Source: Acinetobacter sp. ASP199
GTDB lineage: Bacteria > Pseudomonadota > Gammaproteobacteria > Pseudomonadales > Moraxellaceae
Length of the DNA stretch: 64,000 bases
Assembly (NCBI RefSeq): GCF_022700675.1
Contig: NZ_CP062182.1
Coordinates: 2,170,001-2,234,000 of the forward strand
Direction: 5' to 3'
Shown: in pieces, positions 8,331 to 17,208 of the stretch
How positions within the stretch are numbered: the first letter of the stretch is position 1
Layout of the letters: each line of letters starts with the position of its first letter
The notes under the pieces: model-generated
Database searches by the model: none
Told to the model about the DNA's origin: nothing
Seen by the model: only the letters and a program-made list of their open reading frames with translations
Made by a program: the position numbers and the translations under genes

Positions 8331-9932
8331 TTATGCAGAGAATTGATTCATTGTGTTTTTCGCATCGTCACCCGCTTTAAGAGCGTTGTCACCAGCGAAG
8401 ATTTCTTTGTGGTCATCACCAATGTCAGAACCAGCCATTGCTTGGTGTTTCACACAAGCGATACCGCCGCGGATTTCTTTACGTTGAACGCCAGCAACAT
8501 AAGCCAACATACCTTCAGAACCGAAGTAACCTTGAGCAAGCTCGTGAGTAGAAAGAGCAGCTGTGTGGTAAGTAGGCAGAGTGATCAAGTGGTGGAATAC
8601 ACCCGCTTCACGAGAAGCATCTGCTTGGAATGTACGAACTTTTTCGTCAGCTTCAGCAGCTAATTCAGTGTTGTCGTACTCAGCGCTCATGAGTTTAGCA
8701 CGGTCGTATGCAGATACGTCTTTACCTTCAGCAACCCAACGGTCGTACGCTTGTTGACGGAAGTTTAAAGTCCAGTTGAACGATGGAGAGTTGTTGTAAA
8801 CAAGTTTCGCATTTGGCACAACTTCACGTACACGGTTAACCATGTGAGCGATTTCAGCTACGTTTGGAGTCGCAGTTTCGATCCAAAGAAGGTCAGCACC
8901 GTTTTGCAGGCTAGTTACACAGTCAAGTACAACGCGGTCGATTTGAGTGCCTTCACGGAACTGGTACAAGCCAGAAGCAAGACGTTTTGGACGGTGAAGT
9001 TTACCATCACGTTTGATCAGGATTTCGTCTTCAGTCGCTTCAGAGATGTCAATTTCTTGAGTGTCTAAGTAGCTGATGTATTGAGAAGCGATGTCACCTG
9101 GCTCTTTAACCACTGGGATTTTTTGAGTCAAGTCAGCGCCTTCAGAGTCAGTACGTGCAACGATGATACCGTCGTCAAGACCCATTTCAAGGAATGCATA
9201 GCGAAGCGCGTGGATTTTCGCGATGAAGTCTTCGTGTGGAACAGTTACTTTACCAGCTTGGTGACCACATTGTTTCGCGTCAGAAACCTGGTTTTCGATT
9301 TGAAGTGCACAAGCACCCGCTTCGATCATTTTCTTAGCTAGTAAGTAAGTAGCTTCTTCGTTACCGAAACCAGCGTCGATGTCCGCAATGATTGGCACGA
9401 CGTGAGTTTGGAAGTTGTCGATTTGTGAAGTGATTTCAGCAGCTTTAGCAGTGTCACCAGCTTCTTGAGCTTTTTTAAGTGAACGGAAAAGATCGTTCAA
9501 TTCTTTCGCGTCAGCTTGACGTAAGAAAGTGTAGATTTCTTCGATCAATGCAGGAACAGAAGTTTTTTCGTGCATAGATTGGTCAGGAAGTGGACCGAAT
9601 TCTGAGCGAAGAGCTGCAACCATCCAACCAGAAAGGTAAATGTAGCGACGTTCAGTAGTACCGAAATATTTTTTGTTCGCAATCATTTTTTGCTGTGCGA
9701 TAAAACCGTGCCAGCAGCCTAGTGATTGAGTGTATTTGCTAGAGTCAGCATCATAAGCAGCCATATCACGACGCATAATCGCTGCTGTGTATTTTGCAAT
9801 GTCTAAACCTGTTTTGAAACGGTTCTGAAGTTGCATACGCGCAGCATCTTCAGGACTGATGTCTGCCCAAGTGTTGCCGAACTTCGCTTTTAATTCGCGG
9901 ATTGCATCAATCGCTGTTTGATATGTAGTCAT
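8331..9932 (-). CDS. aceA: isocitrate lyase
   Basis: Isocitrate lyase, which splits isocitrate to succinate and glyoxylate in the glyoxylate shunt needed for growth on acetate, fatty acids or alkanes. It is 533 aa, the long form found in Acinetobacter and Pseudomonas rather than the 434-aa E. coli form. The metal-binding segment IADIDAGFG is at 182-190. The active-site motif reads KQCGH at 220-224 (Cys222), where E. coli has KKCGH. The start ATG has AGGAA about 7 nt upstream. No malate synthase gene is adjacent. A LysR regulator is encoded divergently across a 675-bp gap and may control it (inference). Confidence 0.96.
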   Translation of the reverse strand: MTTYQTAIDAIRELKAKFGNTWADISPEDAARMQLQNRFKTGLDIAKYTAAIMRRDMAAYDADSSKYTQSLGCWHGFIAQQKMIANKKYFGTTERRYIYLSGWMVAALRSEFGPLPDQSMHEKTSVPALIEEIYTFLRQADAKELNDLFRSLKKAQEAGDTAKAAEITSQIDNFQTHVVPIIADIDAGFGNEEATYLLAKKMIEAGACALQIENQVSDAKQCGHQAGKVTVPHEDFIAKIHALRYAFLEMGLDDGIIVARTDSEGADLTQKIPVVKEPGDIASQYISYLDTQEIDISEATEDEILIKRDGKLHRPKRLASGLYQFREGTQIDRVVLDCVTSLQNGADLLWIETATPNVAEIAHMVNRVREVVPNAKLVYNNSPSFNWTLNFRQQAYDRWVAEGKDVSAYDRAKLMSAEYDNTELAAEADEKVRTFQADASREAGVFHHLITLPTYHTAALSTHELAQGYFGSEGMLAYVAGVQRKEIRGGIACVKHQAMAGSDIGDDHKEIFAGDNALKAGDDAKNTMNQFSA

Positions 9933-10607
9933 GATATATTCCTGTAATAATATTAGGATTTTTCTGCAACGTTGTTCTAAAACCAGACCCTCAAAACTTT
10001 GTTTAGATTTTAGTCAGCTCGTTGCGATGGTTAGAGATTAGATGCAATAAAAAAATTAATCCAATATTCTGAACGAATTATCATTATTTATTTAAAAAAT
10101 ATGTAGATGAAAGTCTAATTATATATTAATCAAGTTTCTATAAGTTACTGTATTTAATATTTTATTTTTAAATTTTCGAAATTTATTTCTGTCTAAAACT
10201 TCGGCAATCTGGACATAAAATATTCATTAGACTTAAGTCTTGACTCGCTTGGTAAGCTGGTTTTTTTGATCTTTTTTGCCAATCTTTTACTATATTTTGG
10301 GAAAACCAAATTCACGCATAACTTTATAATTCACACAATTTATCCACCATTTATTCCTAACCTACTTCTTAGTCTGACCTCCTTCTTCACCTACCTGATT
10401 TTAGCTAAAAATAGGCATCCAGTTTGACCCTGTAATTGACCGAATTGACAGACAAAATCCAGACTTGATTTATGAGCTCCCTCTGCTAAAAATGAATAAA
10501 AATTGCTGCAAAATCGGTGGCTTTTTTTTCATCAGCCACATACACAAGCCGCAGTACTTATGGCATAATCACTATAATTTCATGATTTTATTTTCGGTAT
10601 TTTTTTT
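9933..10607. other. long AT-rich gap between aceA and LysR gene
   Basis: A 675-bp non-coding stretch between divergent aceA and the LysR gene. No credible ORF or RNA gene is seen. It must hold both promoters. A TATAAT at 10573-10578 is close to the LysR start, but no good -35 is paired with it. A TTGACA at 10445-10450 has only a weak -10 partner. LysR operators (T-N11-A) cannot be assigned by eye in such AT-rich DNA. Confidence 0.5.
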
Positions 10608-11597
10608 ATGAATCTGGAGCGGGTCGATCTCAATCTATTAATTTATCTTGATGTACTTCTTCGCGAAAAAAATGTTACACGTGCAGCTGAGCAACTGGGC
10701 GTTACCCAGCCGGCCATGAGTAACATTTTGCGTCGTCTGCGCAATTTATTTAATGATCCCCTCTTGATCCGTTCTTCTGAAGGAATGACACCGACTGAAC
10801 GCGCACTGGAACTGCAACCACGTATTCGCGATGCTCTGTCTGATCTATCCATGATTCTGGAACCCCGTACCGAGTTCCGTCCTTATACCTCCAATCGCGT
10901 CTTTCGCATCATGACTTCAGATTATGCTGAAGCCACACTGGTACCACGCCTAGTAAAAGCACTCCGTTCGGAAGCGCCGAATGTGGTTCTGGATTTCCTG
11001 ACCCCAAGTGATGTGTCGTATCGCGACATGGAACAAGGTAAGGTCGACCTGGCAATCAACCGGTTCAATGAAATTCCACAAAGTTTCCACCAGGTCCTGG
11101 TTTGGCGTGACAGCTTTTCTTGTCTGCTAAATAATAAGCACCCTGCTGCTGGCAATCTGAACCTGAAAAGCTATCTAGATGCACAGCATATCTGGGTATC
11201 TAAAACCGGCATGGGCGTAGGTTTCGGGGTTAATCCTGAGAAACAGGCTGGGCTCGGCTGGATTGATCAGGCACTGGAACGTATTGGTCAAAAGCGTAAG
11301 ATTTCGGTGTTTACCCGACATTATCAAATGCCGGGACTTCTTGCATCGAATGTGGATCTGGTTGCTACGTTGCCAACCCGTATCGCCCGCTTACAGGCCA
11401 AGAACCATAACTTGCTGCTAAAAGATCCACCGTTCTATATTCCAGAATTTGAATTGAAGATGGCTTGGTGTCCATTGCTGCATCATCATCCGGCGCATCG
11501 CTGGTTACGTCAGCTAATTCTGTATGTGGCGCGTCAGATGATTGAAGAAGAGAATCGTGAATTTATGCAGAATAATTCGCAATTTTCACCCTATTAA
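10608..11597 (+). CDS. LysR-family transcriptional regulator
   Basis: LysR-type regulator, 329 aa. The winged HTH is at about residues 6-64 (LDVLLREKNVTRAAEQLGV, TQPAMSNILRRLR), with LFNDPLLIRSSEGMTPTERA typical of the NodD/LeuO-like subgroup. The effector-binding domain runs from about 93 to 300. It is divergent from aceA, and LysR proteins commonly regulate the divergent neighbour, so control of the glyoxylate shunt is a reasonable guess. No effector can be read from sequence. A strong terminator follows. Confidence 0.92.
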   Translation: MNLERVDLNLLIYLDVLLREKNVTRAAEQLGVTQPAMSNILRRLRNLFNDPLLIRSSEGMTPTERALELQPRIRDALSDLSMILEPRTEFRPYTSNRVFRIMTSDYAEATLVPRLVKALRSEAPNVVLDFLTPSDVSYRDMEQGKVDLAINRFNEIPQSFHQVLVWRDSFSCLLNNKHPAAGNLNLKSYLDAQHIWVSKTGMGVGFGVNPEKQAGLGWIDQALERIGQKRKISVFTRHYQMPGLLASNVDLVATLPTRIARLQAKNHNLLLKDPPFYIPEFELKMAWCPLLHHHPAHRWLRQLILYVARQMIEEENREFMQNNSQFSPY

Positions 11598-11640
11598 TTT
11601 GAATTTCGAATAAATTCTTATTTTTTAAGCTTATACTGTA

Positions 11641-11679
11641 AGGACTTGAGATCTGTTTTTACACCTCAAGTCCTTTTTT
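11641..11679 (+). terminator. terminator after LysR gene
   Basis: AGGACTTGAG at 11641-11650 pairs with CTCAAGTCCT at 11665-11674, followed by a T-run. It lies immediately before the next gene, which argues against a start at the GTG at 11680. Confidence 0.85.
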
Positions 11680-11724
11680 GTGTTAAAAATATTCCAAGAT
11701 AATATCAATCCACAGGTGGATTAC

Positions 11725-13050
11725 GTGAGCCTCTTTCAAAACATCGTGATTATCTTAATACTCATCGCGGGGGCTGGTTTTTTATCACTGACTGAAATCG
11801 CACTTGCAGGTGCCCGCAAGGTCAAACTTAAAATTTTGGCTGAGTCAGGCGACCTCCGTGCCCAGAAAGTGCTGGATTTACAGGAAAACTCAGCAGACTT
11901 TTTTGCTGCCTCCCAAATTGGCTTAAATGCTGTCGCTATTCTCGGTGGTATTCTAGGTGAAGGCGCCTTTCGTCCTTATATCGCTGCATTTGTATCTCGT
12001 GTACATGATGGTCCTTGGACCCAGAACATCAGTTTTGCTCTGTCCTTCACATTGGTAACTTCGTTATTTATTCTATTTGCCGATCTGATGCCGAAACGTC
12101 TGGCTATGATTGCACCGGAAAAAATTTCAGTTTCTGTCATCAACCCGATTCAAGTTTTTATTAAAATCTGCAAGCCATTGGCTTGGGTAATTAATGCCAT
12201 TGCAAATTTGCTGTTCCGCTTATTTAAAGTCAACACAATCCGTGACGACAATATTACCTTTGCAGATATCTCTGCGGTGATGGATGCGGGTGCTCAAGCC
12301 GGCGTACTGCAAAAGCAGGAACATCACTTTATTGAAAACGTGTTTGAACTTGAAGAACGTAACGTCCCTTCCAGTATGACTACACGTGAAAATGTCATCT
12401 TCTTTACCCTGACTGAAGCCGAAGATAGTATTCGTCAAAAACTAGCGCAATATCCTTATTCCAAATTCCTGGTGTGTAATGAAAATATCGACCAGGTCAT
12501 TGGTTACGTCGATGCCAAGGATATTTTAGTTCGTATTCTAAATAACCAGAAAATCAATCAGCTGAATGAATCAACCATTCGTAATGTGTTAATGATTCCA
12601 GATACCCTGACCTTATCTGAGCTGCTCGACCGTTTCCGCTCTAGCAAAGAAAAGTTTGCAGTGGTGATCAATGAATATGCACTGGTTGTCGGTGTAATTA
12701 CCCTGTCTGACATTATGATTACTGTAATGGGTGACTGGGTGACCCCAATGGAAGAAGATCAGCAGATCTTCAAACGCGATGCTGATTCATGGCTGATTGA
12801 AGGCAGTACACCAATTGAAGACATGAAGCATGCCTTAGGCATTGATGAAATGCCTGAAGAAGAAAATTATGAAACCCTGGCTGGCTTCATGATGTACAAG
12901 CTGCGCAAGATTCCACGTCCGGCGGATATTGTGATTCATGCAGGTTATAAATTTGAAGTTGTCGATGTCGATCATTTCAAAATTGACCAGCTGCTGGTGA
13001 CTCGCCTATTAGGGCCTAATAAAAATACTACCGAAGAAGAATCAGATTAA
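11725..13050 (+). CDS. CorC/HlyC-type CNNM and CBS membrane protein
   Basis: Membrane protein of the CorB/CorC/HlyC family, linked to Mg2+/Co2+ efflux and ion homeostasis. From the GTG at 11725 it is about 441 aa. It has a CNNM (DUF21) domain with four hydrophobic helices (about 1-185, including LSLTEIALAGARKVKLK), a CBS pair (about 205-325, with VIGYVDAKDILVRIL and VVGVITLSDIMITVMGDW), and a C-terminal CorC_HlyC domain. GTG 11725 is preferred because AGGTGG sits 5 nt upstream. An in-frame GTG at 11680 abuts the preceding terminator and lacks a ribosome site. Function is by family only. Confidence 0.88.
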   Translation: MSLFQNIVIILILIAGAGFLSLTEIALAGARKVKLKILAESGDLRAQKVLDLQENSADFFAASQIGLNAVAILGGILGEGAFRPYIAAFVSRVHDGPWTQNISFALSFTLVTSLFILFADLMPKRLAMIAPEKISVSVINPIQVFIKICKPLAWVINAIANLLFRLFKVNTIRDDNITFADISAVMDAGAQAGVLQKQEHHFIENVFELEERNVPSSMTTRENVIFFTLTEAEDSIRQKLAQYPYSKFLVCNENIDQVIGYVDAKDILVRILNNQKINQLNESTIRNVLMIPDTLTLSELLDRFRSSKEKFAVVINEYALVVGVITLSDIMITVMGDWVTPMEEDQQIFKRDADSWLIEGSTPIEDMKHALGIDEMPEEENYETLAGFMMYKLRKIPRPADIVIHAGYKFEVVDVDHFKIDQLLVTRLLGPNKNTTEEESD

Positions 13051-13093
13051 TCTGATTCTTCTTGAATTAAAACGATAAAAAGAAAGGTTAAAT

Positions 13094-13375
13094 ATGAGTA
13101 TTACTGCAATCGTTGCATGTTTCAGTTTTTATTCCGCCCTATATTTGATTTATTACTTTTTTTCAAAAGTACAAAATCCATTATTTTTATTTTTAGCGGT
13201 GGGATTATTGATTTTCGCCTGCATGATCACCCCTTACGGTTATGAAAGACGTCGAAAAAGTTACGATAACACCATGCTATTTGAACCTTTTTGGGTTATT
13301 TATCCTTTAATCACATGGTGGCGTTTATTTATTTGGCCTGTACGAGGTCTACTTCGCTGGATTTACGACCATTAA
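13094..13375 (+). CDS. small membrane protein, unknown
   Basis: A 93-aa protein not assigned to any family. It shows two hydrophobic helices (about 3-22 and 28-47), a basic stretch YERRRKSYDN, then a Trp-rich amphipathic tail (FWVIYPLITWWRLFIWPVRGLLRWIY) likely to sit on or in the membrane. AGAAAGG precedes the ATG and a clear terminator follows. It is 43 bp after the CorC-like gene on the same strand and may be cotranscribed. Confidence 0.75.
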   Translation: MSITAIVACFSFYSALYLIYYFFSKVQNPLFLFLAVGLLIFACMITPYGYERRRKSYDNTMLFEPFWVIYPLITWWRLFIWPVRGLLRWIYDH

Positions 13376-13399
13376 AAAAGCACCCTAAGGTGCTTTTTT
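13374..13399. terminator. bidirectional terminator
   Basis: AAAAAAGCACC, loop CTAA, GGTGCTTTTTT, between two converging genes. Confidence 0.88.
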
Positions 13400-13406
13400 A
13401 TTTGAA

Positions 13407-13913
13407 TTAGTATTTGCTAATTAAGGCATCTAATACGGCTTGGTAGTGAATACGGATATCATCTTCCAGAATTTTATAAGCATTATCGAACTGCACCATT
13501 GGCCAGCCTTCTTTCCAGAATGGGAAAATATTATGCAGGTCATGTGTCACGATTGCATCTTCACGCACAATGGCCTGTGCGATCTGTGCCAATACAAATG
13601 CAGTTTCCGCACCATCAATCGCCAGGTAGTCAATACCACGCGCTTTTAAAATACGAATACGGTCTTTCTTATAACGAATCTTTTTGATCTGAGCTTCATT
13701 CAAATGCAGCGCGATAGACACTGCTTCAACAAATTTTTCTTCAAATGACTGATTTAATTTAACCAGCGCCTGCTTATGCGCTTCCTGACGACCCGCTTTA
13801 CCACCCTGACGAATAGCTTCTTTCGCTTCGGTATCTAATTCATCATTTTTCATTGCCTGTAACAGGTCAAGAATTTCGATGTCACTTAAAGTCTCAGGAG
13901 ATTGATCAGTCAT
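13407..13913 (-). CDS. conserved hypothetical cytosolic protein
   Basis: A 168-aa soluble protein with no family I recognise. It is charged and helical. The middle (about 50-90) has KLNQSFEEKFVEAVSIALHLNEAQIKKIRYKKDRIRIL, and the second half is a compact alpha/beta-looking segment with GIDYLAIDGAETAF and THDLHNIFPFWKEGWP. There are no signal peptide or membrane helices. It stands alone between a terminator and a divergent membrane-protein gene. Coding is supported by length, composition and a start with reasonable context. Confidence 0.75.
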   Translation of the reverse strand: MTDQSPETLSDIEILDLLQAMKNDELDTEAKEAIRQGGKAGRQEAHKQALVKLNQSFEEKFVEAVSIALHLNEAQIKKIRYKKDRIRILKARGIDYLAIDGAETAFVLAQIAQAIVREDAIVTHDLHNIFPFWKEGWPMVQFDNAYKILEDDIRIHYQAVLDALISKY

Positions 13914-14087
13914 GAACTGCCCTTACAAATAATATCTACAATGGACTATTTTCGCATAATTCCCGGGCAAAAAGATAAAATCCTGCTGTAAGTGAGATGA
14001 TTTAATTGCGCCTTACAATTTTTCTGAAAAATTCAGCAATTTACTTTATAGTAATCTGACTCATCTATCCTCCTGCCCGACCTCTAC

Positions 14088-14816
14088 ATGCAAAACCAAC
14101 AAGTCAATGTGCTGCTTCAGCAACTTCAGCTGCTCTACCCGGCGGCGTTTAAGCACAATTACCTGTTTTATAGCCAGATCAAGACCAGAGGCGTACTGGA
14201 TGACCGTCGTGAATTTATTCCCTGGCTCTTGGCAAGCATGATTTTCGTGCCAATCAGTTTGGTACTGAAAGATATTTTCCTGAGTAATTTTACAGAGCTT
14301 AGCAACTTTCAGGCACATGCCTATGCCATTCTGGCAATTTTGCTGTTTCTCATGCTGATTGTTCCATTGGTCATTAAACAGATTCGACATTCTTCGCATT
14401 CACTTTATCAACTATTAAGACATAGTCCGGTCAAACTTGCTGTAGTCGTAATTCTGTCTGCCCTGAATATTGAATTTTTACAAAGTCAGTTTGTGATGTG
14501 GGCGCTCCTGTTCTTTGGTGTCAGTTTTGGCTTCGTGCGTTTTTATAAGGAAAATCTGTTTCGCCAAAATAGTCAGGACAGTGAATATTATCAGCTGCAT
14601 CAACTGCGTCGTGTCTGTTTCTGGGCATACAAACAAAGTCTGAAAACCCGATTAAAACTCTATATGACTTCGGCAAACAACCCCGAATATGAAGTACTCA
14701 AGCGTCAGCTGAACCGCTATGCAGATCTGTATAGCCAGTTATTCAAAACTGAGCACCAGTACTGTAAACGCATTAAACATATTGATGTGGACAGCTATCT
14801 GGACGAAGTACTGTAA
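14088..14816 (+). CDS. membrane protein, paralogue of the gene after tRNA-Leu
   Basis: A 242-aa membrane protein of unknown function. A polar N-terminus (LQLLYPAAFKHNYLFYSQIK) precedes four predicted helices (about 46-64, 82-102, 118-136 and 139-155), then a soluble helical C-terminus with LRRVCFWAYKQS. The protein 3' of tRNA-Leu (15141-15830) has the same layout and matching landmarks: LQLRHPDAFF, IRQLAYWSYQQS, and a final acidic helix. The two are therefore diverged paralogues on either side of a tRNA. No named domain is recognised. Confidence 0.75.
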   Translation: MQNQQVNVLLQQLQLLYPAAFKHNYLFYSQIKTRGVLDDRREFIPWLLASMIFVPISLVLKDIFLSNFTELSNFQAHAYAILAILLFLMLIVPLVIKQIRHSSHSLYQLLRHSPVKLAVVVILSALNIEFLQSQFVMWALLFFGVSFGFVRFYKENLFRQNSQDSEYYQLHQLRRVCFWAYKQSLKTRLKLYMTSANNPEYEVLKRQLNRYADLYSQLFKTEHQYCKRIKHIDVDSYLDEVL

Positions 14817-14962
14817 ATCTGTAAATTTATTGAAATTTAAAGCTTTAAATAAGATCAGCTTTGCTTTCTTTTTAATTTTAATGGCCAAATTGACTGAAAA
14901 TAAAACAAATAATAAGAAATCATCTTGCCAAGTTCTCTCTGCTCATCTATGATGGCGCGCAT

Positions 14963-15048
14963 GCCCGAGTGGTGAAATCGGTAGACACAGGGGATTTAAA
15001 ATCCCCCGCCCACAAAGCGTGCCAGTTCGAGTCTGGCCTCGGGCACCA
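14963..15048 (+). tRNA. tRNA-Leu (UAA)
   Basis: An 86-nt class II tRNA. The acceptor GCCCGAG pairs with CTCGGGC, and the anticodon stem GGGGA/TCCCC encloses loop TTTAAAA with anticodon TAA. It has a long variable arm, T-arm loop TTCGAGT, discriminator A and an encoded CCA at 15046-15048. Confidence 0.97.
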
Positions 15049-15072
15049 TTTTGATTCAGCTTAAAATGGTGC
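15043..15072 (+). repeat. 10-bp inverted repeat taking in the tRNA-Leu 3' end
   Basis: GCACCATTTT (15043-15052) and AAAATGGTGC (15063-15072) are perfect inverted copies with a 10-nt loop. The left arm includes the CCA end of tRNA-Leu. It could form a precursor hairpin that competes with the acceptor stem. Confidence 0.6.
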
Positions 15073-15084
15073 AAATGCAGAAAC

Positions 15085-15107
15085 CCAGCAATCCGCTGGT
15101 TTTTTTG
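15085..15107 (+). terminator. terminator after tRNA-Leu
   Basis: CCAGC, loop AATCC, GCTGG, then seven T. It is well placed to end the tRNA transcript, and it shows that the following gene must start downstream. Confidence 0.75.
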
Positions 15108-15140
15108 TGCCTGAAATTCAAAAATAGAGTGTGCCTCCTT

Positions 15141-15830
15141 ATGTCCGCACCCCGCTCTTTCGATCTAGCCAAATTACAGTTACGCCATCCTGATGCATTC
15201 TTTTGCAGACTCAGCTACAGCCGCTATAAATATTTTAATCAAACTATTGATCCATATTTATATTTACGTATTGGTATTTTGATGCTGATTACCGGATTTT
15301 GTGTTCTGTGCTTTTCCCTGCCTTTTTATCCGGACTTTATGGATTCAAAGAATCAGGCCATTAGTGCGGGTACGATCGTACTCATCGGTATGCTCTATCC
15401 TTATATCTGGCGTGCCCAGTTTCAGGCCAAGTACAGCTCTGTACGCTACGCAAAGCGCCTGCAATCCTGTTTATATATTCAAACCTTGATTGTTGTTCTA
15501 TCAATTATCAATTATCAGTATTTCCATTCAGCGCTCATAGCTTTACCTTGCCTGGGCCTACTGGCTTTCAGCAGTTTTATCGCAGTTTTAATTGAGCCAG
15601 GCTTTAGAAACTCTACGCGCAGTACCCAGCTGGTACGTTTGCAGCACATCCGCCAATTAGCTTACTGGTCTTATCAACAGTCGCAAAGCAAAGAACCGGA
15701 ACCTGGGCCACTGCAAAAGGATTTAAAAAAATATTATCTGGAATTACATCAACGCTGCATGCAGGAAGAACAGAAACTGCTAGATGAAATTCATTATAAA
15801 AATTTTAAAGAAGCATTTTTAGATCATTAA
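15141..15830 (+). CDS. membrane protein, paralogue of the gene before tRNA-Leu
   Basis: About 229 aa from the ATG at 15141. The upstream in-frame TTG (15051) lies inside the tRNA hairpin and terminator region and is rejected. It shows LQLRHPDAFFCRLSYSRYK, four hydrophobic helices (about 38-60, 70-88, 106-124 and 128-147), then the soluble helical tail IRQLAYWSYQQSQSKE and a final acidic helix ending LDEIHYKNFKEAFLDH. It shares architecture and short motifs with the 242-aa protein at 14088-14816. Function is unknown. Confidence 0.75.
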   Translation: MSAPRSFDLAKLQLRHPDAFFCRLSYSRYKYFNQTIDPYLYLRIGILMLITGFCVLCFSLPFYPDFMDSKNQAISAGTIVLIGMLYPYIWRAQFQAKYSSVRYAKRLQSCLYIQTLIVVLSIINYQYFHSALIALPCLGLLAFSSFIAVLIEPGFRNSTRSTQLVRLQHIRQLAYWSYQQSQSKEPEPGPLQKDLKKYYLELHQRCMQEEQKLLDEIHYKNFKEAFLDH

Positions 15831-15858
15831 AAAAAGCCCTGTAAAAACAGGGCTTTTT
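15831..15858. terminator. bidirectional terminator
   Basis: AAAAAGCCCTG, loop TAAAAA, CAGGGCTTTTTT, between converging genes. Confidence 0.88.
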
Positions 15859-15860
15859 TC

Positions 15861-16175
15861 TTACCATTCACGGGTGGCGACCAGCTCTTCCATTTCAATT
15901 TGAAAGTATCCCTGTTCCTGTACCACCATCATCATGGCTTCAGCAATATAATCTGCTGCGGTATCATCTAAAGAGGAATCCAGGTCTTCAAACTGTGGCT
16001 TCATTTCATTAATTTCTGCCACAGTCGCATTGGCAAACTGATAAATCTCGTATTCAGATAAACCAGATTTTGTCACCTTTTTGGCAAAGCGTTCGATGTG
16101 CTGCTTTACTTCAGCAACCAGAATATCGGGATAATATTCATCATCGAACATTGGGAGAAGTAAATCTGCAAACAT
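15861..16175 (-). CDS. small acidic conserved hypothetical protein
   Basis: A 104-aa acidic, mostly helical cytosolic protein from the ATG at 16175; a GTG at 16184 is an alternative. Features are MFADLLLPMFDDEYYPDILVAEVKQHIERF, a middle FANATVAEINEMKPQFEDLDSSLDDTAADYIAEAMM, and a short C-terminal segment. The pattern resembles small DUF5713-like proteins, but I am not certain of the family. It is followed on the same strand by no gene before the terminator, and is separated from folP by about 100 bp. Confidence 0.75.
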   Translation of the reverse strand: MFADLLLPMFDDEYYPDILVAEVKQHIERFAKKVTKSGLSEYEIYQFANATVAEINEMKPQFEDLDSSLDDTAADYIAEAMMMVVQEQGYFQIEMEELVATREW

Positions 16176-16277
16176 TACAGGCACTCTAAAACCATATTAA
16201 AAATTAAGCGTGCCCTATATACCACATTGCCACTTAAAAGCCAAACAGCGCACCGCCTGGCTATAATCAGCAGCTCA

Positions 16278-17132
16278 TTAAACTGCGGCTTGCATGGCCT
16301 TCCAGACTTTAATCGCATCTGCAGTTGCTTTCACATCGTGTGCCCGTACCATGCAGGCACCTTGTTGAATACTCAGCAAATGTGCTGCCACTGATCCCAC
16401 TGCGCGCTCTACAGCTTCTGCCCCGTTCAGTACCTGTCCAATAAAGCGTTTACGTGACAGTGCAGACAACATTGGATAGCCGAGTTGATTCAGTTTGTAC
16501 AATTCATTCAGTAGCTTAAGATTCTGTTCGGCATTTTTGGCAAATCCAAAACCGGGATCAATCATAATATGCTCAGGTTTTACCCCTGCATCTAAAGCAT
16601 CCTGCACCCGCTGTTTTAATTCTGCAATGACATCAAGCGTGACATCTTCATACTGATCCAGATTATTCATCGTCGTAGGTTCACCACGCATATGCATAAT
16701 GATCACAGGAATATCCAGCTCAGCAGCTGTTGCCAAAGCATTGGGGCGCGTCAGTGCACGAACATCATTCCAGATATGTGCCCCAGCCTTGACTGCAGCT
16801 TTAATTACTTCTGGCTGTGAAGTATCAATTGAAATGATGACATTGTGCTTGGCCAGCTCTTCAACTACTGGCACCACACGGCGAATTTCTTCTTCTACTT
16901 CGACCGCTGATGCGCCTGGACGGGTCGACTCACCACCGACATCAATCACAGTTGCACCTTCAGCCATCATTTCCAATGCGCGGGCGACTGCGGCATCTTT
17001 CGAATTATGTTTGCCTCCATCACTGAATGAATCCGGTGTGACATTCAAAATTCCCATCACATGCGGCTGAGACAGATCCAGTTTTAAGTGTCCAAATGTC
17101 CATATGCGTGGTAATAACGGCATCAGCTGCAT
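16278..17132 (-). CDS. folP: dihydropteroate synthase
   Basis: Dihydropteroate synthase, which joins 6-hydroxymethyl-dihydropterin pyrophosphate to p-aminobenzoate in folate synthesis; it is the sulfonamide target. It is 284 aa, the family norm. Signatures are MGILNVTPDSFSDGG (about 26-40), VIDVGGESTRPGA (about 61-73), SIDTSQPEV, WNDVRAL, MHMRG and MIDPGFGFAKN. A GNAT gene separates it from ftsH on the same strand, where E. coli has ftsH-folP adjacent. Confidence 0.97.
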   Translation of the reverse strand: MQLMPLLPRIWTFGHLKLDLSQPHVMGILNVTPDSFSDGGKHNSKDAAVARALEMMAEGATVIDVGGESTRPGASAVEVEEEIRRVVPVVEELAKHNVIISIDTSQPEVIKAAVKAGAHIWNDVRALTRPNALATAAELDIPVIIMHMRGEPTTMNNLDQYEDVTLDVIAELKQRVQDALDAGVKPEHIMIDPGFGFAKNAEQNLKLLNELYKLNQLGYPMLSALSRKRFIGQVLNGAEAVERAVGSVAAHLLSIQQGACMVRAHDVKATADAIKVWKAMQAAV

Positions 17133-17208
17133 GTTTTTATCCTAAATCCAATAACCCGCGTATTGTCGTATGGATAGCACTATAAAGCAAAGCTGAATCG
17201 ATTCAGAA

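Noticed and set aside
10445..10475. Strong promoter for the LysR gene based on TTGACA
   Set aside because: The matching -10 is poor at any normal spacing.
15051..15140. Extended N-terminus of the protein after tRNA-Leu
   Set aside because: This stretch contains the tRNA-derived inverted repeat and a terminator, so the ATG at 15141 is taken as the start.
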